From positions 19,818 to 83,817 of the forward strand of contig NZ_AWFX01000046.1 of assembly GCF_000463115.2 (NCBI RefSeq): DNA of 64,000 bases, read 5' to 3'. This document shows, one piece after another, positions 1 through 10,860 of the stretch. Every line of letters begins with the position of its first letter. Within the stretch, counting starts at the first letter, position 1. The DNA comes from Franconibacter helveticus LMG 23732. GTDB lineage: Bacteria; Pseudomonadota; Gammaproteobacteria; Enterobacterales; Enterobacteriaceae. The notes below the pieces were generated by a model, which had not been told where the DNA came from, ran no database searches, and saw only the letters and a program-made list of their open reading frames with translations. The position numbers were made by a program, and so were the translations under genes.

Positions 1-456
1 CGTCTGGCGCGCGCTTACAACACCGTTGTACCGGCTTCCGGCAAAGTGTTGACCGGTGGTGTGGACGCTAACGCCCTGCATCGTCCGAAGCGCTTTTTCG
101 GCGCCGCGCGTAACGTGGAAGAGGGCGGCAGCCTGACCATTATTGCGACTGCTCTGATTGATACGGGCTCCAAAATGGACGAAGTTATCTACGAAGAGTT
201 CAAAGGCACCGGCAACATGGAGCTGCACTTGTCCCGTAAGATTGCGGAAAAACGTGTGTTCCCGGCGATTGATTACAACCGCTCCGGTACCCGTAAAGAA
301 GAGCTGCTGACAACTCAGGAAGAGTTGCAGAAGATGTGGATCCTTCGCAAAATCATCCATCCGATGGGTGAAATCGACGCGATGGAATTCCTCATCAATA
401 AGCTGGCGATGACCAAAACGAACGATGAATTCTTTGATATGATGAAACGCTCGTAA
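1..456 (+). CDS. rho: Transcription termination factor Rho, C-terminal part (5' end outside window)
   Basis: The reading frame is open from base 1 and ends at TAA 454-456, giving 151 residues that match the last third of the 419-residue E. coli Rho. Rho is a hexameric RNA-dependent ATPase that ends transcription of untranslated RNA. The visible part holds the secondary RNA-binding Q-loop (around [10 protein letters not shown]), the R-loop (FKGTGNM) and the arginine finger in SGTRKEELL. The ATP-binding Walker motifs lie upstream of the window. It lies just ahead of wecA, as in E. coli. Identification is near certain; only the N-terminal part is missing. Confidence 0.98.
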   Translation, partial: RLARAYNTVVPASGKVLTGGVDANALHRPKRFFGAARNVEEGGSLTIIATALIDTGSKMDEVIYEEFKGTGNMELHLSRKIAEKRVFPAIDYNRSGTRKEELLTTQEELQKMWILRKIIHPMGEIDAMEFLINKLAMTKTNDEFFDMMKRS

Positions 457-473
457 TCGCTGCAAACTCGGGG

Positions 474-499
474 AACGCCACGTTACGACGTGGCGTTTT
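474..499 (+). terminator. Rho-independent terminator after rho
   Basis: A 9-bp stem (AACGCCACG / CGTGGCGTT) with a 6-base loop is followed by a short T run, 18 bases after the rho stop codon. The 204 bases from here to wecA hold no other gene that can be supported; the wecA promoter should be there, but no strong -35/-10 pair stands out. Confidence 0.75.
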
Positions 500-703
500 C
501 GTTCCTGGCGCTATGCTTTTAGCGGTAACGTGAGCGTGTGCGTACTTTTAGCATCAAAAAAATGTCGTAAACCGGTTAAGCTATACTTATCTGGCTGAAT
601 AATAAACAGTCTATCCAGGGATGAAAGGTGGAGAGCGCTTCTGAACGCCAGGCCTTCACGGTTATACTTCCTGAGGATTTATTTTTTACAGAGAGCGTAA
701 ACT

Positions 704-1807
704 GTGAATTTAGTTACCGCCGGTACTGAGTTACTCAGTATTTTTTTGTTCACAACCGTTTTTCTTTTTTTTGCGCGTAAATTCGCCAAGAAAATCGGTT
801 TGGTGGATAAACCAAATTTTCGTAAGCGCCATCAAGGGCTTATCCCTCTCGTCGGTGGTATTTCGGTTTATGCTGGTATCTGTTTTACTTTCTGGCTTGC
901 TGACTACTATATTCCCCATGCTTTACTCTATCTCTCCTGCGCAGGCGTGCTGGTTCTGGTTGGCGCTTTAGACGACAGATATGATATCAGCGTTAAAATC
1001 CGCGCCATTATTCAGGCTGTGATTGCTGTGGTTATGATGACGGCGGGCGGTCTGCATCTTAACAGTCTCGGCTATATCTTTGGGTCGTGGGAGCTTGTGC
1101 TGGGGCCGTTTGGTTTCCTGATGACGCTCTTTGCCGTCTGGGCCGCTATCAACGCCTTTAATATGGTCGATGGCATTGATGGGTTGCTGGGCGGGCTTTC
1201 CTGCGTCTCTTTTGCCGCTATTGGCATGATTCTGTGGTTCGACGGCCAGATCAGTCTGGCGATGTGGTGCTTCGCGATGATAGCCGCCATTTTGCCTTAT
1301 ATCCTGCTTAATCTCGGCGCATTGGGCAGACGCTATAAGGTTTTCATGGGGGATGCAGGCAGCACGTTAATCGGATTTACCGTTATCTGGATACTCCTGG
1401 AAACGACCCAGGGTAAAACGCACCCTATCAGCCCTGTTACCGCACTGTGGATTATCGCGATACCGCTGATGGATATGGTTGCGATTATGTATCGTCGCCT
1501 GCGCAAAGGAATGAGTCCTTTTTCTCCTGACCGCCAGCATATTCACCATCTTATCATGCGGGCCGGGTTCACCTCCCGCCAGGCCTTCGTTTTGATTACC
1601 CTTGCCGCTGCGCTTCTGGCTGCTATCGGCGTGATATCAGAGTACGCCCATTTCGTTCCTGAATGGGTCATGCTGATACTCTTCATCTTTGCTTTTTTCC
1701 TGTATGGCTACTGCATTAAGCGAGCCTGGAAAGTGGCGCAGTTTATCCGTCGCCTGAAACGTAGAATGCGACATAAAAACCCTAAAAAACCGACCCTGAA
1801 CAAGTAA
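704..1807 (+). CDS. wecA: UDP-GlcNAc:undecaprenyl-phosphate GlcNAc-1-phosphate transferase WecA
   Basis: This inner-membrane enzyme makes undecaprenyl-PP-GlcNAc, the first lipid intermediate of ECA and of many O antigens. The protein has 367 residues, the family's usual length, with about eleven hydrophobic segments. It carries the DDR motif near residue 90, NAFNMVDGIDGLLGG near 150-165 and the HIHH motif near 279, all typical of the polyprenyl-phosphate GlcNAc-1-P transferases. The start is GTG, as in E. coli, and gives the conserved N-terminus MNLVT. It is the first gene of the ECA cluster, with wzzE 14 bases downstream. Confidence 0.97.
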   Translation: MNLVTAGTELLSIFLFTTVFLFFARKFAKKIGLVDKPNFRKRHQGLIPLVGGISVYAGICFTFWLADYYIPHALLYLSCAGVLVLVGALDDRYDISVKIRAIIQAVIAVVMMTAGGLHLNSLGYIFGSWELVLGPFGFLMTLFAVWAAINAFNMVDGIDGLLGGLSCVSFAAIGMILWFDGQISLAMWCFAMIAAILPYILLNLGALGRRYKVFMGDAGSTLIGFTVIWILLETTQGKTHPISPVTALWIIAIPLMDMVAIMYRRLRKGMSPFSPDRQHIHHLIMRAGFTSRQAFVLITLAAALLAAIGVISEYAHFVPEWVMLILFIFAFFLYGYCIKRAWKVAQFIRRLKRRMRHKNPKKPTLNK

Positions 1808-1821
1808 AAACCGAGGACGTG

Positions 1822-2868
1822 ATGAAACAACCATTGCTGGAGGCACAAGCCAGAGGCAACGAAAACGAGCTGGACATTCGCGGCCTGTTTCGTACGCTTT
1901 GGGCCGGAAAGGTCTGGATCGTCGGGATAGCGCTACTCTTTGCGCTCGGCGCTTTTGTTTATACGCTCTTTGCAAGGCAAGAGTGGAGCGCCACGGCGAT
2001 AACAGACAGGCCGACAGTCAACATGCTGGGCGGTTTCTATTCGCAACAGCAGTTTCTGCGCAACCTGGATATCAAAGCGAATAATGCGCCGGTCGATCAG
2101 CCTTCGGTAATGGATGACGCCTACAAAGAGTTCATCATGCAACTCTCTTCATGGGATACGCGTCGCGACTTCTGGCTGCAAACGGACTATTTCAAGCAGC
2201 GCAAAGTCGGAAACAGCAAAGCGGACGCGGCTTTGCTGGATGAGCTTATCGACAATATTCAGTTCACTGCCGGGGATATCACCCGCAATCTTAGCGACAA
2301 TGTCCGTTTGGTTGCTGAAACCGGGCCGGATGCCAATAACCTGCTTCGCCAGTATGTCGCCTTCGCCAGCCAGCGGGCCGCCAGCCATCTGAACGATGAG
2401 TTAAAGGGCGCATGGGCGGCGCGTACCATTCAAATGAAAGCGCAGGTTAAGCGACAGGAAGCGGTGGCGAAAGCTATCTACGACCGCAAGGTGCATAGTG
2501 TGCAACAGGCGCTGCGGGTAGCGCAGCAGCACAATATTGACCGCAGTGAAACTGAAGTTCCGCCGGATGAATTACCCGATTCTGAACTTTTTATGTTGGG
2601 ACGCCCGCTATTGCAGGCGCGACTGGAAAATCTTCAGGCGGTCGGCGCGACTTATGACATCGATTATGATCAGAACCGGGCTATGCTGGCGACGCTCAAC
2701 GTGGGCCCTGTCCTGGATCCCCTGTTTCAAACCTACCGTTATCTGCGTACCCCGGAAGAACCCGTTAAGCGTGATAGCCCGCGCCGCGCCTTCCTGATGA
2801 TTATGTGGGGAATTGTTGGCGTGCTGACTGGCGCAGGCGTTGCACTGGCTCGCCGTCGTCCAGAGTAA
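1822..2868 (+). CDS. wzzE: ECA polysaccharide chain-length regulator WzzE
   Basis: WzzE sets the number of repeat units in ECA polymerised by WzyE. The 348-residue protein has a transmembrane helix near residues 30-55, a long periplasmic coiled-coil-rich region, and a second transmembrane helix close to the C-terminus after the proline-rich RTPEEPVKRDSPRR stretch, the standard polysaccharide co-polymerase layout. A GTG at 1819 is directly adjacent, but GAGGA at 1813-1817 is better spaced for the ATG at 1822, so that start is chosen. Confidence 0.95.
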   Translation: MKQPLLEAQARGNENELDIRGLFRTLWAGKVWIVGIALLFALGAFVYTLFARQEWSATAITDRPTVNMLGGFYSQQQFLRNLDIKANNAPVDQPSVMDDAYKEFIMQLSSWDTRRDFWLQTDYFKQRKVGNSKADAALLDELIDNIQFTAGDITRNLSDNVRLVAETGPDANNLLRQYVAFASQRAASHLNDELKGAWAARTIQMKAQVKRQEAVAKAIYDRKVHSVQQALRVAQQHNIDRSETEVPPDELPDSELFMLGRPLLQARLENLQAVGATYDIDYDQNRAMLATLNVGPVLDPLFQTYRYLRTPEEPVKRDSPRRAFLMIMWGIVGVLTGAGVALARRRPE

Positions 2869-2925
2869 CAACGGCGCTTTGGCGCAAGCGGTCTGGCTTG
2901 CATCAGTAAACTTAAGAGAAACGTT

Positions 2926-4056
2926 GTGAAAGTATTAACCGTTTTTGGCACGCGTCCGGAAGCCATAAAAATGGCGCCGTTGGTGCACGCGCTGGCAAAA
3001 GATCCTTATTTTGAAGCAAGGGTATGCGTTACTGCGCAGCATCGTGAAATGCTGGATCAAGTCCTGCATCTTTTTTCCATTGTCCCGGACTATGATTTAA
3101 ACATTATGAAGCCGGGCCAGGGGCTTACGGAAATCACCTGTCGCATCCTTGAAGGGCTGAAGCCTGTTCTGGAGTCGTTCCGCCCGGATGTGGTGTTGGT
3201 GCATGGCGATACGACGACAACCATGGCGGCGAGTCTGGCGGCGTTCTATCAGCGTATTCCTGTAGGCCATGTGGAGGCGGGGTTACGCACAGGCGATCTT
3301 TATTCGCCCTGGCCTGAAGAGGCTAACCGTACGCTGACAGGGCGTCTGGCGACATTCCATTTTGCGCCGACAGAGACTTCCCGACAAAACTTGCTGCGCG
3401 AAAACATAGCGAAGAAGCATATCTTCGTTACGGGCAACACGGTTGTTGATGCGCTGATTTCCGTTCGCGACCGTGTGATGGCGGATGATAAGCTGCGCGG
3501 CTCGCTGGCTGCGCAATATCCATTTCTGGATAGCGCCAAAAAACTTATCCTGGTCACCGGCCACCGCCGCGAAAGCTTTGGCGCAGGGTTTGAGCAAATC
3601 TGCAAAGCGCTGGCCGACATAGCTGCGCAAAATCAGGATGTACAGATTGTTTATCCTGTCCATATGAACCCCAACGTGCTGGAGCCGGTGAAACGTATTC
3701 TGGGTCATGTTGACAATGTGATACTCATCGAGCCCCAGGAATATCTCCCCTTCGTCTGGTTGATGAACCATGCATGGTTGATTTTGACGGACTCAGGCGG
3801 CATTCAGGAAGAAGCGCCATCGCTTGGCAAGCCAGTACTGGTGATGCGAGACACAACAGAGCGGCCGGAGGCGGTAAGCGCCGGAACCGTTCGCCTGGTG
3901 GGCACAAATAGCGAGCGCATAGTTCATGAAGTCATGAACTTACTTCATAACGAGGATGAGTATCAGGCCATGAGCCGTGCTCATAACCCTTACGGCGACG
4001 GGCAGGCCTGTGAACGGATTCTGCACGCACTGAAAAATAATCGGATATCAGTATGA
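2926..4056 (+). CDS. wecB: UDP-N-acetylglucosamine 2-epimerase (non-hydrolysing) WecB
   Basis: WecB converts UDP-GlcNAc to UDP-ManNAc in the cytoplasm, the first step to the ManNAcA sugar of ECA. The 376 residues match E. coli WecB throughout. Visible family motifs are [11 protein letters not shown] at the N-terminus, HGDTTTT near 94, [10 protein letters not shown] near 112, TGHRRESFG near 211 and [10 protein letters not shown] near 287. The start is GTG, after a weak ribosome site. Its stop codon overlaps the start of wecC (ATGA), so the two are probably translationally coupled. Confidence 0.97.
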   Translation: MKVLTVFGTRPEAIKMAPLVHALAKDPYFEARVCVTAQHREMLDQVLHLFSIVPDYDLNIMKPGQGLTEITCRILEGLKPVLESFRPDVVLVHGDTTTTMAASLAAFYQRIPVGHVEAGLRTGDLYSPWPEEANRTLTGRLATFHFAPTETSRQNLLRENIAKKHIFVTGNTVVDALISVRDRVMADDKLRGSLAAQYPFLDSAKKLILVTGHRRESFGAGFEQICKALADIAAQNQDVQIVYPVHMNPNVLEPVKRILGHVDNVILIEPQEYLPFVWLMNHAWLILTDSGGIQEEAPSLGKPVLVMRDTTERPEAVSAGTVRLVGTNSERIVHEVMNLLHNEDEYQAMSRAHNPYGDGQACERILHALKNNRISV

Positions 4057-5315
4057 ATTTTAATACCATCTCAGTGATTGGTCTGGGATATATCGGTTTG
4101 CCAACTGCCGCGGCTTTCGCTTCACGGAAAAAAGCGGTCATTGGTGTCGATATTAACCAGCACGCTGTTGACACCATTAACCGTGGTGAAATTCATATCG
4201 TTGAGCCTGAACTGGGTCAGGTGGTGAAAGCAGCGGTACAGGAAGGATATCTGCGCGCCAGCACGCGCCCGCAAGAAGCCGATGCTTTTCTGATTGCCGT
4301 ACCTACGCCGTTCAAGGGCGATTATGAACCCGATATGGCTTATGTGCAGGCAGCAGCGGAATCCATTGCGCCCGTATTAAAAAAAGGCGCGCTGGTTATT
4401 CTTGAATCGACTTCGCCCGTCGGCGCGACCGAGCAGATGGCTCAATGGCTTGCGGCGCTGCGCAGCGACTTAACTTTCCCGCAGCAGGCGGGCGAACGCG
4501 CTGATATTAATATCGCTTACTGTCCGGAGCGCGTACTGCCTGGTCAGGTAATGGTCGAACTGATTAAAAACGATCGTGTAATAGGCGGGATGACGTCTGC
4601 CTGTTCCGCCCGCGCCAGCGAACTTTATAAAATCTTCCTGGAAGGCGAGTGCGTGGTGACGAACGCCCGTACGGCAGAAATGTGCAAGCTCACTGAAAAC
4701 AGCTTTCGCGACGTGAACATCGCTTTCGCCAACGAGCTCTCGCTCATCTGCGCGGAACAGGGCATTAACGTCTGGGAACTTATCCGCCTTGCTAACCGCC
4801 ATCCTCGCGTGAATATCCTACAGCCAGGCCCGGGCGTCGGCGGTCACTGTATCGCCGTCGACCCATGGTTTATCGTGGCGCAAAATCCGAAGCAGGCGCG
4901 TCTTATTCGTACGGCGCGTGAAGTGAACGACAGCAAGCCGCACTGGGTCGTCAACCAGGTGAAAAACGCCGTGGCTGATTGTCTTGCCGCCACCAATAAA
5001 CGCGCGTCTGAACTGAAAATCGCCTGCTTTGGCCTGGCGTTTAAGCCCAACATTGATGACTTACGTGAAAGCCCGGCGATGGAAATCGCTGAGCTGATTG
5101 CTGACTGGCACGCCGGTGACACGCAGGTTGTTGAACCCAATATCCATGCCCTGCCGAAAAAGCTTGTCGGCAAATGTCATCTGGCGACGCTTGAAGAAGC
5201 GCTGCGTGACGCGGATGTGCTGGTCATGCTGGTTGATCACCACCAGTTTAAAGCGATTGCCGGTGAAGCCATTGCGCAGCAGTGGGTCGTCGATACCAAA
5301 GGCGTATGGCGCTGA
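4053..5315 (+). CDS. wecC: UDP-N-acetyl-D-mannosamine dehydrogenase WecC
   Basis: WecC oxidises UDP-ManNAc to UDP-ManNAcA with two NAD+. The 420-residue protein shows the Rossmann motif [10 protein letters not shown] at residues 10-19, the conserved ESTSPVG loop, and the active-site cysteine in [13 protein letters not shown] near residue 260, followed by the C-terminal [17 protein letters not shown] motif of UDP-sugar dehydrogenases. It overlaps wecB by four bases. In E. coli it is followed directly by rffG; here that gene and rffH are absent and wecD comes next. Confidence 0.97.
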   Translation: MNFNTISVIGLGYIGLPTAAAFASRKKAVIGVDINQHAVDTINRGEIHIVEPELGQVVKAAVQEGYLRASTRPQEADAFLIAVPTPFKGDYEPDMAYVQAAAESIAPVLKKGALVILESTSPVGATEQMAQWLAALRSDLTFPQQAGERADINIAYCPERVLPGQVMVELIKNDRVIGGMTSACSARASELYKIFLEGECVVTNARTAEMCKLTENSFRDVNIAFANELSLICAEQGINVWELIRLANRHPRVNILQPGPGVGGHCIAVDPWFIVAQNPKQARLIRTAREVNDSKPHWVVNQVKNAVADCLAATNKRASELKIACFGLAFKPNIDDLRESPAMEIAELIADWHAGDTQVVEPNIHALPKKLVGKCHLATLEEALRDADVLVMLVDHHQFKAIAGEAIAQQWVVDTKGVWR

Positions 5316-5334
5316 CGCAACAGGCGCTGTTGCG
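5316..5334. repeat. Short perfect palindrome where rffG-rffH would be expected
   Basis: Immediately after the wecC stop codon there is an 8-bp inverted repeat, CGCAACAG / CTGTTGCG, around a GCG loop. No T run follows, so it is not a classical terminator. It occupies nearly half of the 42-base gap between wecC and wecD. It could be an mRNA stability hairpin or a remnant of gene loss; the sequence alone cannot decide. Confidence 0.6.
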
Positions 5335-5357
5335 ATGAGCCGAGGGAGAAAAAGACG

Positions 5358-6032
5358 ATGATAAAAGCGAACCTGGCGTCTCTTGACTGGGAAAACCAGT
5401 TTTTTGGCCTGCGCAGCGCCATTGTGCGTTTCGCTGACGATGCGCCCGAGCTGGATATCGCGCAGCTGGACGCATGGCAGCGAGTGCAGGCAAAAGTGCC
5501 GGCGCAGCGCATTGAGTTACTCGATGCGCTGCAACAACTCGGCTTTCAACTGGTGGAAGGCGAGGTGGATTTAGCCCTGCCTGTCAAAGCCGGGTTGCCT
5601 TCCACTTCGCTGGTTGAGGCGCAAGAAAGCTCGCTACCGGCGCTGCGCGATTTAGCGGCTTCCGCTTTTGCGCAAAGCCGTTTTCGCGCGCCGTGGTATG
5701 CGCCGCAAGCCAGCGGCAACTTTTATGCGCAGTGGGTGGAAAATGCAGTAAAAGGCGCATTCGACCACGCCTGCCTGGTCATGCAGGCGCCGGATGGCGC
5801 GTTGCGCGGCTTTGTTACGCTGCGGCAGTTAAATGAACAGGAAGCTCGCATCGGTCTGCTGGCGGGGCGCGGCATCGGCGAAACGCTGATGCAGGCGGCG
5901 CAAGGTTGGTGCGAAGCGCGTGGGCTATCCACGCTGCGGGTGGCGACGCAGGTTGGCAACACCGCTGCGCTTCGCCGCTATATTCAAAGCGGTGCGAATG
6001 TGGAAAGCACCGCTTACTGGCTTTACAGGTGA
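5358..6032 (+). CDS. wecD: dTDP-4-amino-4,6-dideoxygalactose N-acetyltransferase WecD
   Basis: WecD acetylates dTDP-fucosamine to dTDP-Fuc4NAc, the third sugar donor of ECA, using acetyl-CoA. The protein has 224 residues as in E. coli. The C-terminal half is a GNAT fold: [13 protein letters not shown] in the middle, then [15 protein letters not shown] as the acetyl-CoA pyrophosphate loop, and the conserved ending [20 protein letters not shown]. The N-terminal 100 residues are less conserved. GAGGGAG lies 11 bases before the ATG. The stop is 4 bases before wecE. Confidence 0.95.
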   Translation: MIKANLASLDWENQFFGLRSAIVRFADDAPELDIAQLDAWQRVQAKVPAQRIELLDALQQLGFQLVEGEVDLALPVKAGLPSTSLVEAQESSLPALRDLAASAFAQSRFRAPWYAPQASGNFYAQWVENAVKGAFDHACLVMQAPDGALRGFVTLRQLNEQEARIGLLAGRGIGETLMQAAQGWCEARGLSTLRVATQVGNTAALRRYIQSGANVESTAYWLYR

Positions 6033-6036
6033 AAAC

Positions 6037-7167
6037 ATGATCCCATTTAATGCTCCGCCAGTGGTAGGTACAGAAGTCGATTATATGCAGTCGGCGATGG
6101 GCAGCGGCAAGCTGTGCGGCGACGGCGGTTTTACCCGCCGGTGCCAGCAGTGGCTTGAACAGCGCTTCGGCAGTAAAAAGGTGTTATTAACGCCTTCCTG
6201 TACCGCTTCGCTTGAAATGGCCGCGATTCTGCTCGACATCCAGCCGGGCGATGAAGTGATCATGCCAAGCTATACCTTTGTTTCCACCGCTAACGCTTTT
6301 GTGCTGCGCGGCGCGACTATCGTTTTTGTGGATATCCGTCCCGATACCATGAATATCGATGAAAGCCTGATTGAAGCTGCGATAACGGAAAAAACGCGCG
6401 CTATCGTGCCCGTGCATTATGCGGGCGTAGCGTGCGAGATGGACGCCATCATGGCGATCGCCAGAAAGCACAACCTGTATGTCGTGGAAGATGCCGCCCA
6501 GGGCGTGATGTCTACTTACAAAGGGCGCGCGTTGGGCACTATCGGGCATGTAGGCTGTTTCAGCTTCCATGAAACGAAAAACTACACCGCGGGCGGCGAA
6601 GGCGGCGCGACGCTTATCAATGACCCGGCGCTGGTGGAGCGCGCGGAAATCATCCGTGAAAAAGGCACTAACCGCAGCCAGTTTTTTCGCGGGCAGGTCG
6701 ATAAATATACCTGGCGCGATATCGGCTCCAGCTACCTGATGTCTGACCTTCAGGCGGCGTATCTGTGGGCGCAGCTTGAGGCGGCGGATCGTATTAACCA
6801 GCAGCGCCTGGCGCTGTGGCAGACTTACTTTGACGCGCTGACGCCGCTGGCGCGCGCCGGACGCATTGAACTGCCTTCAGTGCCGCAGGCGTGCAGCCAT
6901 AACGCGCATATGTTTTACATTAAGCTTCGCGATATTAACGACCGCAGCGAGCTTATCGCTTATCTGAAAGAGGCGGAGATCCTGGCGGTATTCCATTACA
7001 TTCCTCTGCACAATAGCCCGGCAGGGGAAAAGTTTGGCTACTTCCATGGTGAAGATCGTTACACCACCCGCGAAAGCGAACGACTGGTGCGCCTGCCGCT
7101 TTTCTATAATCTGTCGCCGGTAAACCAGCGGACGGTTATTTCCTCTCTGTTAAGCTACTTCGGCTGA
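6037..7167 (+). CDS. wecE: dTDP-4-amino-4,6-dideoxygalactose transaminase WecE
   Basis: WecE is a PLP enzyme that turns dTDP-4-keto-6-deoxyglucose plus glutamate into dTDP-fucosamine. The start at 6037 gives the conserved N-terminus MIPFNAPPVVG and 376 residues, the usual length; a longer open frame running back into wecD is not used. The PLP lysine is K181 in SFHETKNYTAGGEGG, and the DEGT/DnrJ/EryC1 aminotransferase pattern EDAAQG precedes it. Its substrate normally comes from RffG, which is not encoded in this cluster, so another dTDP-glucose dehydratase must supply it. Confidence 0.97.
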   Translation: MIPFNAPPVVGTEVDYMQSAMGSGKLCGDGGFTRRCQQWLEQRFGSKKVLLTPSCTASLEMAAILLDIQPGDEVIMPSYTFVSTANAFVLRGATIVFVDIRPDTMNIDESLIEAAITEKTRAIVPVHYAGVACEMDAIMAIARKHNLYVVEDAAQGVMSTYKGRALGTIGHVGCFSFHETKNYTAGGEGGATLINDPALVERAEIIREKGTNRSQFFRGQVDKYTWRDIGSSYLMSDLQAAYLWAQLEAADRINQQRLALWQTYFDALTPLARAGRIELPSVPQACSHNAHMFYIKLRDINDRSELIAYLKEAEILAVFHYIPLHNSPAGEKFGYFHGEDRYTTRESERLVRLPLFYNLSPVNQRTVISSLLSYFG

Positions 7168-7168
7168 C

Positions 7169-8419
7169 ATGTCTCTGGCTAAAGCTTCGGTGTGGACCGC
7201 CGCGTCCACACTGGTAAAAATTGGCGCCGGTTTACTGGTGGTAAAGCTGCTGGCGGTAGCGTTTGGTCCAACAGGCGTGGGGCAGGCAGGTAACTTCCGC
7301 CAGCTGGTGACGGTGCTTGGCGTGCTTGCGGGCGCCGGAATTTTTAACGGCGTGACTAAGCTTGTTGCGCAGCATCGTGATGATCCAGCTGAACTGCGCA
7401 AAGTCACACGCACAGCGGCGGCGATGGTGCTCGCTTTTTCCACCTTGCTGGCGGTTATCTTTTTGCTTGCCGCGAGGCCGATCAGCATCGGGCTTTTCGG
7501 TCACGATAACTATCAAAACGTCGTGCGGCTGGTTGCGCTCGTGCAAATGGGTATCGCCTGGGCGAACCTGAGCCTGGCCATTATCAAAGGCTTTCGCGAC
7601 GCCGCAGGCAACGCGCTGGCGTTGATCGCCGGGAGTCTGATTGGCGTTATCGCGTATTACGCCTGTTTTCGTCTTGGTGGTTACGAGGGCGCGCTGCTTG
7701 GGCTGGCGCTCGTGCCTGCGCTGGTGGTTATCCCCGCTGCGTTTATGCTTCGCCGGCGCAGCCATCTGCCGAAAGGTTATCTGAAACCCGGCTGGGACCG
7801 GGCGCTGGCGGCGCATTTGGGGAAGTTTACCCTGATGGCGCTCATTACCTCCGTCACGCTGCCGGTGGCTTACGTGATGATGCGAAACCTGCTGGCGTCT
7901 CACTATAGCTGGGAAGAGGTTGGGATCTGGCAAGGGGTAAGCAGCATTTCCGATGCTTATCTTCAGTTCATCACCGCCTCTTTTAGCGTTTATCTGTTGC
8001 CGACGCTTTCGCGCCTCCAGGCAAAAGAAGAGATTACCCGTGAGATTTTGCGTTCGCTGAAGTTCGTGTTGCCTGCGGTAGCGGCGGCGAGCTTCGCCGT
8101 ATGGCTGCTGCGCGACGTGGCGATTTGGCTGCTCTTTTCGCCGAAGTTTACCGCCATGCGCGATCTCTTTGCCTGGCAACTGGTGGGCGATGTCATGAAA
8201 GTAGGCGCTTACGTCTTTGGTTATCTCGTCATCGCCAAAGCGTCGCTGCGCTTTTATATTTTGACGGAAATCAGCCAGTTTGCTTTATTAACCGCCTTTT
8301 CGCACTGGCTCATCCCGGCGCATGGCGCCGCAGGTGCGGCCCAGGCTTATATGGCGACGTATATTGTCTATTTCGCTCTCTGTAGCGGCGTATTTTTATT
8401 GTGGCGCAGGCAGGCATGA
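7169..8419 (+). CDS. wzxE: ECA lipid III flippase WzxE
   Basis: WzxE moves the undecaprenyl-PP-linked ECA trisaccharide (lipid III) across the inner membrane. The 416-residue protein is almost entirely hydrophobic, with about ten to twelve membrane segments, and matches E. coli WzxE closely (start MSLAKAS, internal [10 protein letters not shown] and [24 protein letters not shown]). ATG lies one base after the wecE stop, and the stop overlaps wecF, so it is part of the same transcript. Confidence 0.95.
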   Translation: MSLAKASVWTAASTLVKIGAGLLVVKLLAVAFGPTGVGQAGNFRQLVTVLGVLAGAGIFNGVTKLVAQHRDDPAELRKVTRTAAAMVLAFSTLLAVIFLLAARPISIGLFGHDNYQNVVRLVALVQMGIAWANLSLAIIKGFRDAAGNALALIAGSLIGVIAYYACFRLGGYEGALLGLALVPALVVIPAAFMLRRRSHLPKGYLKPGWDRALAAHLGKFTLMALITSVTLPVAYVMMRNLLASHYSWEEVGIWQGVSSISDAYLQFITASFSVYLLPTLSRLQAKEEITREILRSLKFVLPAVAAASFAVWLLRDVAIWLLFSPKFTAMRDLFAWQLVGDVMKVGAYVFGYLVIAKASLRFYILTEISQFALLTAFSHWLIPAHGAAGAAQAYMATYIVYFALCSGVFLLWRRQA

Positions 8420-9492
8420 CAGCATTGATGCACATTCTGGGGTCTGATATTCCCCATCATAACCAGACGGTACTGCAATTTTTTAATGACGAGCTGGCGT
8501 CAGCCCATCCGCAGGCGCGCGAGTTCATGGTCGTTTCCAGCGACGCGCAGTTGGCGCATGCGTTTCCTGCGCTGCGGATCCGCCAGTTTCCTGACAAAAA
8601 AACGCTGGCGAAAGCGGTAGTGGCGATGGCCCGCGCCGACCGGCGGCAGCGTTTCTTTTTTCACGGGCAGTTTAATACCGGCATCTGGCTGGCGTTGCTG
8701 ACCGGAGGGTTGCAGCCTGAGCAAATGAACTGGCACATCTGGGGCGCCGATCTCTATGAGGTGTCCCGCAGCCTGAAGTTTCGCCTTTTCTACCGCTTGC
8801 GTCGGCTGGCGCAGGGGCGGGTGGGCCGCGTTTTCGCCACTCGCGGCGATTTAAGTTGGTTTCAACAGCGCCAACCGAAAGTGGCAAGCGAACTGCTTTA
8901 TTTCCCGACGCGCATGGATCCGGCGCTGAACGATATCGCTGCGCCGGCTCGCGAAGGCAAACTCACGCTTCTGGTGGGTAATTCAGGCGATCGCAGTAAT
9001 GAACATATCGCCGCGCTTAAGGCGGTTCATCAGCAGTTCGGCGATACCGTGCGTGTTGTCGTGCCGATGGGGTATCCGGCAAATAACGACGCCTATATCC
9101 ACGAGGTGGCGCAGGCCGGAAAAGCGCTTTTCCGGGACGAAAATCTGCAAATCTTGCGCGATAAACTCGCGTTTGATGATTACCTTGCGCTGCTGCGCCA
9201 GTGCGACCTGGGATATTTTATCTTTGCCCGCCAGCAGGGAATAGGAACGCTTTGCCTGTTGATTCAGGCGGGCGTGCCGTGCGTGCTCAGCCGCGATAAT
9301 CCCTTCTGGCGAGATATGGCGGAGCAAAACCTGCCGGTGCTTTTTACCGGTGATATGCTTAATGAAGCGGTGGTGCGCGAAGCGCAGCGTCAGTTACAGG
9401 CGGTGGATAAATCCCGCATCGCTTTCTTTAAACCAAACTATCTTGCGGGCTGGCACCAGGCGCTGCATATCGCGTCAGGAGAAATGGCATGA
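8416..9492 (+). CDS. wecF: TDP-Fuc4NAc:lipid II Fuc4NAc transferase WecF
   Basis: WecF adds Fuc4NAc to lipid II to finish the ECA repeat unit. The start at 8416 overlaps the wzxE stop (ATGA) and gives 358 residues beginning [19 protein letters not shown], in line with E. coli WecF (359). An in-frame GTG at 8401 would add five residues unlike the family. Conserved blocks are [45 protein letters not shown] and [16 protein letters not shown]. It is a soluble or membrane-associated glycosyltransferase. Confidence 0.95.
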   Translation: MTALMHILGSDIPHHNQTVLQFFNDELASAHPQAREFMVVSSDAQLAHAFPALRIRQFPDKKTLAKAVVAMARADRRQRFFFHGQFNTGIWLALLTGGLQPEQMNWHIWGADLYEVSRSLKFRLFYRLRRLAQGRVGRVFATRGDLSWFQQRQPKVASELLYFPTRMDPALNDIAAPAREGKLTLLVGNSGDRSNEHIAALKAVHQQFGDTVRVVVPMGYPANNDAYIHEVAQAGKALFRDENLQILRDKLAFDDYLALLRQCDLGYFIFARQQGIGTLCLLIQAGVPCVLSRDNPFWRDMAEQNLPVLFTGDMLNEAVVREAQRQLQAVDKSRIAFFKPNYLAGWHQALHIASGEMA

Positions 9493-10841
9493 GCGTATTG
9501 CAATTTAGCGGCCTGTTTATCGTCTGGCTTATAGCAACGCTATTCATCGGCACGCTGACCTGGTTTGAATTCCGTCGCGTACGGTTTAACTTTAACGTCT
9601 TTTTTTCGCTGCTTTTTCTGCTGACTTTTTTCTTCGGTTTTCCGCTAACCAGCCTGCTGGTGTTCCGCTTTAACGTGGCAGTCGTGCCGCCGGAAACCTT
9701 GCTCCAGGCGCTGCTGGCCGCGGGGTGTTTCTATGGCGTTTACTATGTGACGTATAAAACCCGGCTGCGCCCGAAAAGCCATGCGCCAACAGGCCCGGGA
9801 TTTTTCACCATGAACCGGGTGGAAACGCATCTGTTATGGATGATCCTCATGGCGGTGGCGCTGATAAGCGTCGGCATCTTTTTCCTGCATAATGGTTTTT
9901 TGCTGTTTCGCTTGCAGTCCTACAGCCAGATTTTTTCCAGCGAAGTGTCAGGCGTAGCGCTTAAGCGCTTCTTCTATTTCTTTATTCCGGCGATGCTGGT
10001 TATCTATTTTCTGCGACAGGACAGCCGCGCCTGGCTCTTTTTCCTTGTCAGCACCGTCGCCTTTGGGCTGCTCACTTACATGATCGTGGGCGGCACCCGC
10101 GCCAATATCATTATCGCCTTCGCCATTTTTCTCTTTATCGGCATTATTCGCGGCTGGATTTCGCTCTGGATGCTGGTGGCGGCAGGCGTGTTTGGCATTG
10201 TCGGCATGTTCTGGCTGGCGCTGAAACGCTATGGCCTGAACGTGAGCGGCGATGAAGCGTTTTACACTTTCCTCTATCTCACGCGCGATACCTTCTCGCC
10301 ATGGGAGAATTTTGCGCTGCTGCTGCAAAACTACAGCCATATTGATTTTCAGGGGCTGGCGCCCATTGTGCGGGATTTCTACGTGTTTATTCCTTCCTGG
10401 CTGTGGCCGGATCGCCCGCACATCGTGTTGAATAGCGCTAACTACTTCACATGGGAAGTGCTCAATAACCACTCGGGGCTGGCTATTTCACCCACGCTTA
10501 TCGGATCGCTGGTTATCATGGGCGGCGTGTGGTTTATCCTGCCAGGCGCGGTTGCTGTGGGGCTTATCATTAAATGGTTCGACTGGATTTACGAGCGTGG
10601 CAACCGGGAGACTAACCGCTATAAAGCGGCGGTGCTGCACAGCTTCTGTTTCGGCGCCATTTTCAACATGATAGTCTTGGCCCGCGAAGGCATCGACGCG
10701 TTCGCTTCCCGCGTGGTGTTTTTCCTTCTGATATTCTCCGCCTGCCTGCTGATGGCAAAGCTGCTGTACTGGTTGCTCGAAAGCGCCGGGCTGGTTCATG
10801 CCCGCCTGCGCCGTTCTTCTGGCCCGCTTTCGCCGACCTGA
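9489..10841 (+). CDS. wzyE: ECA polymerase WzyE
   Basis: WzyE polymerises ECA repeat units in the periplasm under control of WzzE. The 450-residue protein (same length as E. coli) has about eleven membrane segments with a large periplasmic loop in the second half, around [33 protein letters not shown]. It overlaps wecF by four bases (ATGA). Polymerases of this type vary in sequence; the position inside the cluster and the conserved loop make the call firm. Confidence 0.94.
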   Translation: MSVLQFSGLFIVWLIATLFIGTLTWFEFRRVRFNFNVFFSLLFLLTFFFGFPLTSLLVFRFNVAVVPPETLLQALLAAGCFYGVYYVTYKTRLRPKSHAPTGPGFFTMNRVETHLLWMILMAVALISVGIFFLHNGFLLFRLQSYSQIFSSEVSGVALKRFFYFFIPAMLVIYFLRQDSRAWLFFLVSTVAFGLLTYMIVGGTRANIIIAFAIFLFIGIIRGWISLWMLVAAGVFGIVGMFWLALKRYGLNVSGDEAFYTFLYLTRDTFSPWENFALLLQNYSHIDFQGLAPIVRDFYVFIPSWLWPDRPHIVLNSANYFTWEVLNNHSGLAISPTLIGSLVIMGGVWFILPGAVAVGLIIKWFDWIYERGNRETNRYKAAVLHSFCFGAIFNMIVLAREGIDAFASRVVFFLLIFSACLLMAKLLYWLLESAGLVHARLRRSSGPLSPT

Positions 10842-10860
10842 GCGTTAACTAAGGATTGTT

